From positions 372,001 through 436,000 of the forward strand of contig CAJVGD010000006.1 in NCBI GenBank assembly GCA_910890315.1: DNA of 64,000 bases, given 5' to 3'. The notes under the pieces were generated by a model, which had not been told where the DNA came from, made no database searches, and saw nothing but the letters and a program-made list of their open reading frames with translations. Both the position numbers and the translations under genes were made by a program. Each line of letters starts with the position of its first letter. Position 1 is the stretch's first letter. Below are positions 1 to 11,883 of this stretch, piece after piece. This stretch comes from Serendipita indica DSM 11827 (Eukaryota > Basidiomycota > Agaricomycetes > Sebacinales > Serendipitaceae).

Positions 1-956
1 GGCAGCTGATCGGATGTGTATGGGAGAAGAGGCTCGCAAAGGGATTCGAATATGATGAACAGAAGGGGGTGGGAACGGGCGGGACGGTGGTTGGTTGGCG
101 AGAGGTCATGCTCGAGCTGAACCGAAACCCTCTCCTGCTGGTCTAAAAATCGAGGAGGAGACGTCAATGACGAAAGAGATATATTATTGAAGAGATTAGG
201 CATTATGGTATCCGTATAGATGGGGGGCGTTTGGCATATGGTCCTTGGTTGGTGATCCCTGACGCCGGACATCCGAGAGTACAATCCATAAATGGGGAGG
301 CTGGAGAAGGCCCACGGTGCCAGACGAAAGCAGAATGCCGGGTTTGGGGGAAACAGGTGGAGACGGTGAGGGCCCTGACTGTACAAGCGAGGGTGAGTTG
401 TTGGCACATGAAGAATTCAAGTGTTTTTTTTTTTGTTGGAAATTAGAATTGCTGGTTATTGTAGGCGCAATGGCCGTTAGGAACGAAATCAAGTAGGCTG
501 CAGCTAAGCCCGACAACGCCTTATGGGTTTTCTGATGGACAGATCGGAGTTTGGAAGCCCCTGAGAGGGAACTGTGCGGCCGTAGAAAGCTGTGTCGCAC
601 TGCACATAAGATGGGGTCCCATGTGGATCCTAAACTATGTGAAAATGAGTACCAAAAGGAGGCAGCGCTCGTAGGCAGTGAATGGGCGGGAAATAACCCA
701 AAATCAATCGAGAAGTGGGTGGACAGCTAGCCATTATTTTATATTATTTACCAATACCCAAAAGGCACTTTACCTTTGCCCCTCACAGCTCCTTACTCCT
801 CGACTCCTCCAGCGTTAGCTCCTTGGACCCGTCCTCGTCTGCTGGTTTCTCGATCGGACCTTGTTCATACTTGACTTTCCTCGTCCTTGACTCGTCTTAT
901 CGATCACGCGCTCCAGACTCGTCGACGTTTCGACCTTGTCTTTCTTTCCAGCAGCC
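1..956. other. Non-coding left edge and promoter of the zinc-cluster factor
   Basis: No supported gene is visible here. Short open frames exist on both strands, the longest 134 codons on the minus strand at 196-600, but none shows a recognisable domain, a signal peptide followed by a credible exon chain, or biased composition. From about 770 to 950 the plus strand is pyrimidine-rich, with many CTCC and TCGTC runs just ahead of the start codon at 957. This resembles the CT-rich leaders common upstream of fungal start codons, so I read it as the promoter and 5' leader of the next gene. Confidence 0.5.
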
Positions 957-3900
957 ATGGCATCGTCACGAACAAAGTCCTCTGGCGTTATACGCTCTGC
1001 TCGACGCGCGCAGAGCTCGTCTCTTCACGAATCGTCCTCTCCGCTTGCCCGCGCACCTCCGACACGAGCCAAGAGCGGTTGTACGTGTCCATTCCCATTC
1101 TCTGATCCGCTTATCGCATCATTCTTTGCTCACAATATTCTCTTCACGCTAGGTTGGACCTGTCGTCTGCGGAGGTGAGTGTCCCACCGACCATCTCCCG
1201 GTCCCGTTTGGTGGCCTTTGAGAACGTGCGCACTCATCCGAATGCTCTCCGTAGGAAAAAATGCGATGAAAACAAACGAGAAGATGGCTCTTGTGATACG
1301 TGCCAACGTCTACGCCTCCAGTGCCTCGGTTGGGTAAGTTCTGTCTTTACCCCATACTTCAGGTCGAGTTACTCATGCGTCAATCTATCGGAACCAGGGT
1401 GCCAAGCGACCAGATTGGTGTCGTGTACGTCCCTATTTCACATCCCGGACATCCGCCCCCCGTATTAACCCTCGTACGATTTGTATACTATTAGGACAAG
1501 GAAAAGGTGGAACAATACAAACTAGACATCAAGCAAAACGGTACATTGCCTGGTAACCTACGTGCAACGACGGGTGGGCAGGATACCAACGGTCCGTTGA
1601 CACCAAACGCGTCAACAAACGGCTTGTCGGCCTTTGCACGACACGCCGCGGACAGATTTGATTTTCAGCCAGTCTTCAGCACAGACGATCACCGCAATGG
1701 GGTTGGTGGCTCCGACTATTTTGGCCTTCCGTCGTCTTCTGGCCTCGCCCATTTTGCAGGCGATCACCAATTTGATGGCGACATATTCGGAGCCACGAAC
1801 CCTGGGGAACTTGATTTGGGCGCGTTGCTCTCCTATGTCCCTTCGCAACACTTTGTTCCTCAGCACCAGACATGGTCCAACCAAACTACTCCCGAACTCC
1901 GCGAGTCGCCAAACCTCAACGTCGTCAATCCCATCACGTCTGCGATTGACCAATCGATGCTCAGCCTCCCCCCGCCACCACCCCCATCTGCCGCCAATCC
2001 CTCGAGTCCAGCAGTTCACATCCCCATCGTGCCCTCGTCGACCTCTTCAACCTCATGGGATGGTCTCAACTATCCACCCTTTGGAACCCTACCACCCCTC
2101 TATGGCTCTGGTTCGACGACGGCGGGCGCTTCATTCGAGGTGCCGGGATCAGCACCTGCCGACGCCACGGCGTTCCTTGCTCTCCCGTCTGCCGCCGCGG
2201 GCACTGCAGGCATCACCACGCTCGATATTCCAGGCTTTGACGCGTCACAGCTCGTCCAGCCGCCACCAGTTCACCCGCTCCCGCGGGTTACCCAGAAACA
2301 GGATAAACCGCCTGCCTCTGTCGATGCCGAGACGGTTCGCAAGCAAGTGTCTTACTACTTTAATCGGGTGCGCAAAATGCAATTTCTATTCGCCGGTGAG
2401 AGCACCAAGGATGTTTTGCGCGATATCGTGGTAAGTCTTTCATTCTTTCTCCACGCGACAATAGGGTCTCATGGCGACTCCCGAACGGAGCGCTGGAGAT
2501 AACTCTCTTCAATCCGATCTGGTCGGAATTAGCATTTTATTAGTGCTTAGTCCATTCCGGGTGCTCTTGTTCCACCCATTTAGCCTCCTACTCTCGAAAC
2601 CATCCCACCCTGCATCGCCCACGTTTCCGAGTCTATACTTTTTGTGTGTCAGACGATGGATTGACAATGGTCATTGCAGGTCGCAAATCCTTACGGCGTC
2701 GTCACGAATGCCATCTGCGCGCTCTCCGCCATTCACGACACGCTCGTCCGCAAGGCAGCAGGCAAAGAAGCGGAGGACCCCGAGTCGGCCACCTCGCTCC
2801 CTCGTCGTTTCTATGAAAAGGCGAACGAACAGCTAATGGCATCCAGGATCCAGGGTGGTGCCTACACGGCTCTGGACGCGACTGCCACGCTCCAGCTCGT
2901 GTCATTTTCACACTTCGTCGGCGGTATCCGCGGGTGGGAGAAGACACTGCAAATTGCAGGCGATTGGTATGAAAGCACAGGGATCACCCGTCACGAGGCT
3001 CCCCTCCGCGCAATGTGGGAACTCAATCTCACCTCCAAATTCGCCAGCCGCCTTGTGGTTTGGTACGATGTCTTTTCTTGTAAGTGTCCAGGAGTTCATT
3101 TCGATCATCCCCTTCCCGACGAGAGCGTCCACCTCGAGACCCTGGCAGAGCGGTGGCTTGAGCCCTTTTTTTGGCGCGACAGCCCTGTGTTTCTCCGCGC
3201 GCGTCTCTTCCAAGCTCAGATGCCATCGTCGTGTGTGAACACGAGGCGCATCGGCGGACACGCTTTGGATATACTTTGGACCATGCGTCTCAGTGTCCGC
3301 GCTTTCATTTCGTTTTCTTGCATTGTTTCATGAACCCGTTGCTGATCGTTTCATGCCCCCTTCTTCTGGACCTGTCGCTGGATTCTCATCTCCGTGCACC
3401 GCGGGAATTGCCATCATACATCCGTGCCACGGACACAGCCGTCACACTACAACGCCCCGCACGTTTCCTATCGACGTATCGGAAAATGCTCCGCCAAGAT
3501 GAATCTGCAGGCACCGGTGCAGCGCAAAAGTTTTGGCGGAAAGACTTGAACATGCAAGCCACTATGGGTTGCTCGGACGCTGTTCTCTTGGCGATTGCGG
3601 AGACGGCCGAACTGGCTCACTGGAAGGATCAGGAGAAGAAGCAAGGTTCGTTGAGTTATCGTGAGCTCAACCTCCGTGCAGAGGCCATCGAACAAGAACT
3701 ACGAGCAGCAAAAGAGGCCCTCGAGCTCGAAGAGGCTCGCGCTGTCCTGGCCAATAGCGCCATGGCTCCTGCGGCGAATAATGCCTACTTTGGATCGATG
3801 TATGGAAACACGACGACTGGGATGGGAATCTTGAATATTGCTCCCACTAGCGCTCCTGGCACGCCATCTTCGACCTCTGGCGAGAGCGTTCAATCTGCGC

Positions 3901-4568
3901 TACACCCAACTCCCAATGGATCGTCGTCGTTGTCGCTGCCGTACGATGCTTCTGCTGCCACCATTGTCGAGGCTACGTCCAATGGCCTCGTGAATGAGGT
4001 GCCATCGACATTGACCGCAGTCGCGACAGGCGAATTCGTCCTCTCTCTCCCTCCCTCTGCCACAACATCCCGTGGGGTGACGCCAGCCAAGAACCCCTCT
4101 GCTTCACCAAAGACCAATCAATACAGTGATGGCACATGCGATCCTGTATTCCCGATTGGGTTGTCGGACCACGACCTGCGAATACGCACGAGCCGAATCT
4201 TCCTTGAAGGTGCCCTGCTCTACCTCCATACCATTGTTGCGGACTCGAACCCGAATGTTCCGGAGGTTGTCGAAGCTGTCCGCGCGGTAAAAGACGCAGC
4301 ATCCTTGTTGCAACCGTCGGACGTGGACCGCGCGCTTGTCTTCCCCTTTTTCATGGCGGGATGTATGGCAGAACAGGCGGAGCAACGCGAATTCTTCCGC
4401 TCGCGATTGACAAAGGCGCACAATGGGGTCGGAAACTCGCTCGAGGCGGTGAAGATTATGGACGGCGTGTGGGAGCGAAGAAAGGAGGTGAAGAAGTGTG
4501 TATCAAAGCAGCGCGTTCACTGGCGGGACGTAATGGAGGAATCTGGCGTCAAACTCTTGTTGGCATGA
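957..4568 (+). CDS. Zn2Cys6 transcription factor with fungal_trans_2-type regulatory domain
   Basis: Nuclear DNA-binding regulator; target genes unknown. Seven exons can be joined in phase: 957-1080, 1153-1174, 1255-1333, 1398-1424, 1495-2430, 2680-3079 and 3439-4568. The six-cysteine zinc cluster is spread over exons 1-3: GC-WTCRLRRKKCDE, then a CDTC pair, then the last cysteine in LQCLGW. It is followed by GAKRPDWC and a short linker (KEKVEQYKLDI). A disordered region with a poly-proline stretch (PPPPPP) comes next. The conserved helical middle domain begins near LFAGESTKDVLRDIV and runs through NAICALSAIHDTLVRKA, WYDVFSSVTLQRPARFL and the C-terminus. This matches the fungal_trans_2 (PF11951) layout. 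Introns five and six (249 and 359 bp) are much longer than the others. The start is the first ATG giving an in-phase zinc cluster. Family call firm, exact exon ends fairly firm. Confidence 0.9.
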
Positions 4569-5618
4569 GCGGCTTCTATCGAGGTACTTGCATTTGTCAA
4601 TACTGTGATTAGTGTGCTGATGATACGTCTAGGCCACCCTGTGGTTTTTTTCTCATCTGTTTCGGCGACTCGAGTGCGCGCGCCTAGGGATTTCTAGTGT
4701 AACGAAGCGAGTCGTCACAGTCTTGTGACCATAGAAGTGGGAGCGATGCTCCTGCAAGCTGTCCTATCATGTTCGGACTATTCACTTTCACCATCCCGCG
4801 TGACAAGGACTTACCGACAACCAATATCTTATCATCAACTTCGCTTCATCTACATATCCAAATCATGTCTTGTCTGCACTGTTTCTTATTGGTCATGTCT
4901 TATGTCTCCATCGTGCTCTCACCTGTACAAAGTATAAAGTCGAATCCCAAAGCTTTACATTATGCCTCGGGTCTCGTAGCACTGAATCCCTGGCCTAAGC
5001 ACAGCTGCCGAGGTCAACGACTCTGGGAACTTGGGCTATGTAAAGGGTTATAGTTAAGGACTGTCCAGTGCCTAGGTCCCAAGATGGGCGGCGAAGTGGA
5101 GTGTGAAATGCACCATCTGGCTGGTTTGATCCATCATGACTCAACGATGGAGAGCAATCGGGCAACAGGAAAAGCGACCTTGGAGACGAGATCCAGTCGA
5201 CTTATAAAGTGCCAAAAGGCTTCGCAATGTCGGGTATCTGCTCCCCGAGTCGCTAGCAAGCGCGGAAGCGCTATGATATGGTCAAGCGCCGACCAGCGTC
5301 ACGAACTACAGAATCACACCCTTTGATAAATTTGGTTTCTCACATAGAATCGGACATTAGTCGAGTCGCCGTCAGAAACCACAGAAAGCAGAGGGTAATC
5401 CCTTACACACGGCAATATCACGTACGCGCGCTTATAGAGCAACATTGTGATCCGCATTAGGAGAATATAGCTTCAACAAATCAGCTAACAACGAAAACGA
5501 AGATGGAGAAAGGAACCGCAAGCGTTAAAACGAAATAGTGACGAGACGTGTCCGTGGCATAGTCATAGGTAACCTGTGGATCAAATGGCTTTGTCGGCCC
5601 GCCTCGGGTACATCGAGT
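4569..5618. other. Intergenic region between convergent genes
   Basis: About 1 kb with no supported gene, lying between the 3' ends of the zinc-cluster factor (+) and the PH-domain gene (-). Open frames are short (up to about 94 codons) and have no recognisable motif. A small unannotated transcript cannot be excluded. Confidence 0.4.
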
Positions 5619-7548
5619 CTATAGAGGTGGTGCTCCTCTAGCTGGAGCACTGGTACCGACACTCGTAGATGTTGTCGTCGTCGCCAGACTCGCATTATTT
5701 GATGAAGACGGTGGCTCGTTTGTTTTTGAACCATGTCGCTTTCGATCGTCGGTCGCGCTACCTTGCAAAGCACCGGCCTTGCTCGTGGCGGCCTCGCTTT
5801 CCTTCTCCTTCTCCTTGGAACCCTCCTTTGCGTGTCCGCCCGTCGTCACGCTCACTTCGGCCTCTTTCTCTTTTGCCCGTCTCGCAATCAACGCCCGAAT
5901 GGCGGAGATCCATTTTACTTCTTCCTCCTCTGAGGGAGCGGATAGTGCCAGCGTTTTCTTTGGGGTCACCACTTTGAAAATGTAATTCATCCCATATTCT
6001 GATGAAAGCGCATTGTTCGTTGAATTACCCCCTCGGGATGTGGATGCGGCGTTGCTCGCAGACTCATGCGGAGCGGATGAAGGTTCGTTGCCCAGAGGTC
6101 CGTGCTTGTGTCCGTGCGTGGTGGTCTTGTACTCGAAAGCGTCAATGATCTGACTGAGCGGGATTTGTCGGTGCGGTTTTGCATCCTATGCCCCGTCAGC
6201 AAGAATCAGTCAGCACAATAACCATTGTCCTCACCATGTGACTGCTCATGTACACTAGCTTTGTTGGCGTCAAAACGAACCATCGTTTCCGCCATGTTTT
6301 CCGCAATTCGCCAGCCTTCATCAGATATCCACTGATGATTGGCTTTCCGAGCTCTCTGACATCCTTGACATCTTTGGAGCTTGAAGCTTGTCTAGCAGAT
6401 GGCGACACGTCGTCCTCGGAATCACTCGATGTATTACCTGTTGGAGCGTTTCTTCGCGAGGTGGAGATGGGTGACACGGGCTCGGTAAACGTAACAGACG
6501 GAGGTGAGGCTCCTGGTACAACGACGGAGACTCTGGGTGGCGACTTTGATCTGATCTCCGCTGGCATAGTTTCCGCAGAATTTGGAATAGGAACTGCGTC
6601 GGAGGGAGGTGGAACAATAACGACAGGAGTGGGTGACGGTGGGTTTGTGCGTCGGAGTGCTTCCCGCGCTTCGTTGAGTTTCGTGACCCATTCTTCGATT
6701 TCTTTCGACGTCTGGGCTTGAAAGTAGAACGTCCGCGCTTGCGTGACAATTCCGCATGTGTTTGGGTGTCGCTTGAGCTGGACTGGAGTCACTGCGTGCA
6801 TTTCGACAAGATCAAGTAACCGCAGTAGCTTGTACTCGGCAGAAGTCTTGTAGCAAGCAAGATGGGTTGGCCGAAGAACAAACCAGCGCTTCTTCCACGT
6901 CTATTTTTGACATCAGATATTATCAAATGTAACCGATGTAGGCTAGCGAAAGAAGCGAACCTTTCTGGGACCAGAGCCCTTCTTCCAGAGATAACCACTG
7001 TGCAGAACAGCCACACTCTTGTCGTTTCCCATCCCAGCACTCCCAGCAGCACCCGCAGGCCGCCACCCACCGGCAACATCCTCCTCTTCGTCACTTTCGT
7101 CTGGACCGGACAATGCGTGTTCTGCGATGGCACTGAGAGGTTGTGAATTGGAGTTTCCAGGGGCTGTATCGTTGCTATTCGGGCCCTGAATGGATAACTC
7201 GTCTTCGGTGTCTGTACCGCTGCCCTGGGGTATGGGAATACGGCCTTTGCCCTGTTCACCACGAGTTGTTAGCCCAATTTTCGCCTCCCATGTATACGTA
7301 AGTAAGAGATGGAGCGCAACGGCGTCGCAAGGCACTTTTGCCATTGCGGAAATGGCGCGCAGAGACTTTGGTTTCCAAAACGAGCGGCCGCAGTTGTTCG
7401 TTACGCTTGGAGCGCGGGGGGATGGAGCGTACAACGCAGATGAGGAGACAAGACTCGCCTTTCGCTGGGCCACACTGAGCTTGCGCTGAATCTCTTGTGC
7501 TGACGGTGCTTGACCTGGCACCGACTCCTGAGGCTGAAGCGAGGCCAT
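5619..7548 (-). CDS. Tandem PH-domain protein (Opy1-like)
   Basis: Likely a peripheral membrane phosphoinositide-binding adaptor. The first PH domain begins HSGYLWKKGSGPRK, continues after an intron (about 6909-6974) as TWKKRWFVLRPTHLACYK, and ends in the helix EEWVTKLNEAREAL. The second starts SGYLMKAGELRKTWRKRWFVL, is split by an intron near 6187-6235, and ends NYIFKVVTPKKTLALSAPSE with helix EVKWISAIRALIARRAKEKE. Both have the invariant helix tryptophan. N-terminal, inter-domain and C-terminal linkers are rich in Ser, Pro and acidic residues. Budding-yeast Opy1 has the same two-PH layout and binds PI(4,5)P2, so an Opy1-like role is inferred from layout only. The start ATG at 7548 opens a low-complexity N-terminus; part of it (about 7260-7420) could hide an extra intron. 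Confidence 0.8.
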
Positions 7549-7817
7549 TGCTATCGATGTGAATGTAGATTGTAAACGCTTTCAGGCTACGTAATGTCCG
7601 GGCTGTTGGGCGACGCTGGCCAACGTGCGGTGGAGAGATCCAAGGAGCTGTGACAAGTTTCGCCACTTGCCACGGACATCACCAGCCGCAAATGACGACC
7701 ATACAGATTAGAAACCAATTATGTTCCCATACAATGAACTAGGTCTGCCAGAAGAGTGGTCCAGGCCCACAACAAAGTTGTAACACTCCACTACACCCCG
7801 CAATCCATACATCGAGC

Positions 7818-8355
7818 ATGGCAGACAAATTTGATACCGCAGCTCAAATAGGTATGTAATTTGCGATGGAGAGTATCTCAGTCCCAAATATTCACAGTCC
7901 AGAGCCTGCCCAAGGATGGCCCCGTGCAGCCTACGGTAGAAGACAAGCTCTTAGTATGTTTATCAGCTATCAGAGCACCATTTTGATCAAATCCCAGTTC
8001 TATGGCTGGTACAAGTCGGGTATCGTCTTTCGTCATAATACCAGAGGGATCATGCTAAATGGGCGGTAGTGAAGGTAGGAGCCGTCGACCATACACGTCC
8101 CCGGTTAATGGACTTTGAAGGAAAGGCCAAATGGTGAGTCTTAAACCCGAAACTTAAAGGCCCTTGCAACTGTGCCCAGGGATGCATGGAATGCTGCTCA
8201 GACGACTCCTACAAATGAATGCAAGAGATTATACGTGCAGAAGCTCATTGCGGTAATGCTCCCTTCTCGCCCCAAAGACGAGGCTTGACGCTTAGTAGAT
8301 TCTAGAGGCATCAGATTCAGAAGAGGCAAAGAAATATTTAGCACAGTTGAAGTGA
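7818..8355 (+). CDS. Acyl-CoA-binding protein (ACBP)
   Basis: Small cytosolic carrier of long-chain acyl-CoA esters. Six tiny exons join in phase: 7818-7851, 7898-7953, 7998-8019, from 8070, then two more ending at the TGA 8353-8355. The joined protein reads MADKFDTAAQIVQSLPKDG, PVQPTVEDKLLFYGWYKS, VKVGAVDHTRPRLMDFEGK, AKWDAWNAAQTTPTNECKRL, YVQKLIAILEASDSEEAKKY, LAQLK, about 95 residues. It has the diagnostic FYGxYK, TxGxxxxxRPxxxDFxGKAKWDAW pattern and the final amphipathic helix. Each single exon is too short to stand out as an open frame, so the gene is easy to miss. It is divergent from the PH-domain gene, with about 270 bp between start codons. Confidence 0.93.
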
Positions 8356-8578
8356 ATTGTACCTAGTTTCGGAAGAAGATTGGGTCGGTTGCAGGATCTG
8401 TGATGACTGCCTTTCGTGCCAGTCGACCATGCTCATTGAGCATGTAAAGATCATATCCACTACCAGGTTAATGACCCATCCTAACTTCCGAGAGGCTTGA
8501 ATCAGCATGAACTACAAATTGAGCCTCAATCGCCGTGAGCACTTGCTGTAGCATCTCCTCGGGGGTCTCCGTTCCGAA

Positions 8579-9256
8579 TTATTCGGGTTTCATGTCCGCT
8601 AAATGTGATTGGATCCACTTGTGCCGGTACAGCTGGTTGGTGACGTCGGGAAGAGAGAGATGTCGAAGACGGGGTAACTCCCAGTACGATGGGATTGCGC
8701 TCTGAGAATCTCTTGAGGTGCCTAATTCCATAAAATATGAGAAAAATACCGTTATGCGCCAATGCCCACAAGGACGATGCAGTTCGAGTGCTTCGAGTGC
8801 CGGAAGTGCGGCTGCAATAGCTAGGATAAGAAAGTTAGACAACTTAGGAAACAGAGATGAGTCCAAAATACCATCTAATATATAATCCTGCATCTTGCAA
8901 TCAATCGCCAGCCGAATTATGTGAGGACTCAGACTCGCCACCTTTGAAAACTCCGCCAGCCATACGTCCTTGGGAACATGGTCCTCGAAGTACCACGCGT
9001 ACAAAGACAGGTCACGAACGTTTGGACAGAATTCGAGCAAAGGTATCCACGCAAAGCCATTGATGCAAAGGCGGGAAAGGGTTGGGAATAGGAGACCCTC
9101 TGTTTTGTTCTGCATTGACTCGTACGTAGCAAAGAATCGATCTATATACTTTTCCGGAGCCTCAATACGGAGTACTTGTAAGTTCTTGAGAGCCGGAATG
9201 AGGGTAATAAAGCTGGGCGGGATGCCAGGTCGCCGCCTTGGACCTTTGTCTCGCAC
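8579..9256 (-). pseudogene. F-box/LRR-like protein remnant
   Basis: A 226-codon open stretch with leucine-rich, LRR-like spacing (LIPALKNLQVLRIEAPEKY, LFPTLSRLCINGFAWIPLLE, LPALEALELHRPCGHW, LPRLRHLSLPDV). This is typical of the large fungal F-box-like families, where the N-terminal F-box precedes such repeats. No F-box is visible upstream and the open stretch begins at a GTG, not an ATG. In a second frame just upstream (about 9230-9300) lies HIWRLIVNQCETKVQ, which looks like earlier repeat material out of frame. After the terminal TAA the same frame stays open for 36 codons to 8468. A truncated or decaying copy seems most likely. A gene with an unrecognised 5' exon is the alternative. Confidence 0.5.
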
Positions 9257-9347
9257 TGGTTTACGATGAGTCTCCAGATATGCTCAGAAATTACTGTATA
9301 ATCAATACTATTATACTTTTTTGCTAGAATAAACAGTGATAGACAGG

Positions 9348-11256
9348 TTAGGCCTTGTCTAATACTTCATTGGCTGCAACCGGCCCCTTCTCCGAAACTG
9401 GCATCTTTTCGGTGCTGGGGTCCCGTTTCTTTCTCGCTCCCAAGACTCCAATTCCATGTAAGAATACGACAACAGTCATAAATCCTATGCATGACATCAG
9501 TGAAGCCCGTGTAATACAAATCCTGACTCACCAAGCATTCCGAGTCCAAAGCTCGTCCATTGTGCAATCCTATAACCCTTGAGCAGAACAAGTGGCGGAA
9601 TCTCTAGCGCCGTCTCGCTCGGACTCAAGGTGATACCCAATCGACGAGCCTCGCTTCTCTGCCCAGCGGCCTCTGCAATCGTAGTGACGGAGAGCCCAAA
9701 CGTCGTGCCAAGCATGGTGACAGTTTGGAAGAGAGCACCAGCTAGAGACTGTTCGGAAGGGTGGGCCACTTTGGCGACGAAAATCGTTCCGCATGCAAAG
9801 ACAAAGTCGGCGCCAAAGACGCAGATAATGGCGTTTGGGAAACCATATGACCAGTATGGTGCGGACGTGTCGATGATGGCGAATAAAAGGGCGGCTAGCG
9901 AGGTAGCAACTGTTCCGAGGGCTGGGAATGAACGGTTAGTATGGTCATCGCTATACATAGAGAGACGCACCGAGGAGATAGGCTCCACTGATGTGGCCCA
10001 CGGTGATCGCGACTACTATGTTGCAAATCACACCGGTGACAGCCATGGGGATAACGCGAACCATGGCAAGCATTGGCGAGAGGCGGAGATAATTTTGATA
10101 GTAGAGCATAACCCAGAATGTGAGAGACGTGAAACATGCCCATTCCAGGAAACCTGTGAGCTGCATAGCGGAGAACCGGCCGTGATCTCTTGTCCAAATG
10201 TCCAACGGCATCAGAGGTGGGAAAGAGCAGCGTGTGATGAGGTAATGTTCCCAGAGACAGAACACACCAATGAGCAAGATGGAGAGGACCAAAAATGAAA
10301 TGACGAGGGGAGAGCTCCATCCTCGAGAAGGACCGTCGGTGAGACCGTAAGTCAGGAGCACCAGACCCGCAGTAACGAGGAATGCGCCAATCCAATCAAC
10401 GCGTTTATCGATGCCGTGATGGTGATTGTCCTTGTCGATGGAGAACATTCCTGCAACAAGGACTACCAGGCCAATCCCAGCGGCAAAGTAATATATGCCT
10501 CTCCAACTAGAAGTCGTGAGACGTAAGCTAGATTCTGATTGTAGTACTTACGAGGCGTATTGGGCCATCACACCTCCAAACACCATACCGAGAGATGCCC
10601 CAAGTGGTGCTCCAGCTGAAAATGTTGCAAAGGCCACACTCCTCGCTCTAGATGGAGGAAAGGAATGAGCAAGGATCCCGATGGCTGCTGGTATCATGGC
10701 TGCCTGGCCGATGCCACTCATCGCCCGGAGAATGATTAATTGCACTCCTGTTTGAGCAAAACCACAGGCCAGCGTGAAGACTGTTGTCCATAATCCGCCT
10801 GCCATCCAAACAAGCTTCCGACCGTATAGGTCTGCGAGACGACCGAGGAGAACGAGGAGACAGCCAGAGGAGAGAGTGAATGCGGAAATGATCCAAGAGA
10901 CTTCACTCGAGGACATGTGAAGAGACTCTGCGGTTTTAGGTATTGCTATGCTCACTCCTGATGCGAGGGCGACCTGGTAGAACGTTATTCCGTTTGGCCA
11001 TCCGTGGCTGAGCAACTCACGTTGAGGATCATAGTACCCGTACATGCTGCGACGATGATGACGGATTGCCCGAAACTACGCTTTACGGGAATTGTGGGCT
11101 GAATATATTATAAGAGGACGTCATGAGGAGTGCCAATAAACTCACCGCAGTCATGTCAGCATCGTTATCTGTAACTGTCGTAGTATTCGAGTGCAGATCC
11201 ACCTTCGTGGCTTTGACTTTGACAGAATTTCGAACAGGCTCCCCTTCGGTGCTCAT
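9348..11256 (-). CDS. MFS transporter, DHA2-like (14-TM drug:H+ antiporter type)
   Basis: Polytopic membrane transporter, probably plasma membrane. The first exon encodes a short polar N-terminus (MSTEGEPVRNSVKVKATKVD). After introns near 11098-11145 and 10970-11016 come the membrane segments. Family marks include VSWIISAFTLSSGCLLVLLG (TM2), the loop motif GRLADLYGRKLV (MFS motif A), ILRAMSGIGQAAMIPAAIGI and GAPLGASLGMVFGGVMAQY (DHA motif C-like). Later segments include DWIGAFLVTAGLVLLTYGLT, FFAIIDTSAP-type helices and a charged tail ending NEVLDKA. Length and motifs fit DHA2 proteins such as Atr1- or Azr1-like exporters; the substrate cannot be read from sequence. The start is the ATG at 11256, chosen because it gives a splice-compatible hydrophilic leader. 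Flanked on both sides by F-box-like fragments. Confidence 0.87.
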
Positions 11257-11561
11257 GGCCTCTCGACGGATGACACGCCGGTGGGATTAAAAGACTACCG
11301 AATGATTTTTCACGTCGTCTCGCAAGGTGGAGGCCAAGTTTATATCGTATTTTAGAGACAAAGCAAGTGCCGTGTCAGCCTTAGTAATCGGCAGTGAGAA
11401 AGATGTGCCGTATTGACGACTAAAGTCTTTTGTTGCACGTCGCAGCCTGGCTACTGCGGAAGAAGAACGGACTTGGAGTATAGATTATTCTGACGGAGGC
11501 CGTCGATAACCAAGGAGGTGCAAGATGGCCAGACGCTCGACGTCATCCTAGACCAACATAC

Positions 11562-11801
11562 TTATTTTGGTAGAATATAAATTTGTATATTTCCGAGAAT
11601 AAGCTCGGTAACACTGGTGATTTGCTGGTGAAGAGCAGGATCCAAGCTGCACTCGAATGGCCAAGCCAACTTCTTGATCCCTTTCCACGTCTCTATATTT
11701 TCTAAGATATTCTGAATATCGACTATTTCTAGCCAGCATTCAACATCCAGCAGTCTTGTTTGGGTGGCGTCTGGCAGGCTGTTTACCCGGGACTTCAACA
11801 T
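11562..11801 (-). pseudogene. F-box/LRR-like fragment
   Basis: An 80-codon open stretch (including LLDVECWLEIVDIQNILENI, ETWKGIKKLAWPFECSLD, and a closing leucine/isoleucine-rich part) has the WxxIxxLxWP character of fungal F-box-like proteins but no complete domain. It lies antisense within the 627 bp between the MFS gene and the kelch gene. Either a remnant of a duplicated F-box-like gene or a chance open frame. The rest of the 11257-11883 interval shows no gene. Confidence 0.3.
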
Positions 11802-11883
11802 CTTGGCCGCAACTTGATCTTGACCTCGACCGCCACTAGCAGGAAATTTGATGCAAATACAACACTTGTAGACTCAGATTCGA

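Noticed and set aside
196-600. 134-codon minus-strand open frame near the left edge
   Set aside because: Low-complexity Ser/Pro content, no domain, no signal peptide, and no splice partners; probably chance.
2465-2540. Protein-like stretch (NGALEITLFNPIWSELAF) inside an intron of the zinc-cluster gene
   Set aside because: Its phase does not fit the upstream exon, it ends at a stop, and the flanking exons already join to give the expected family sequence.
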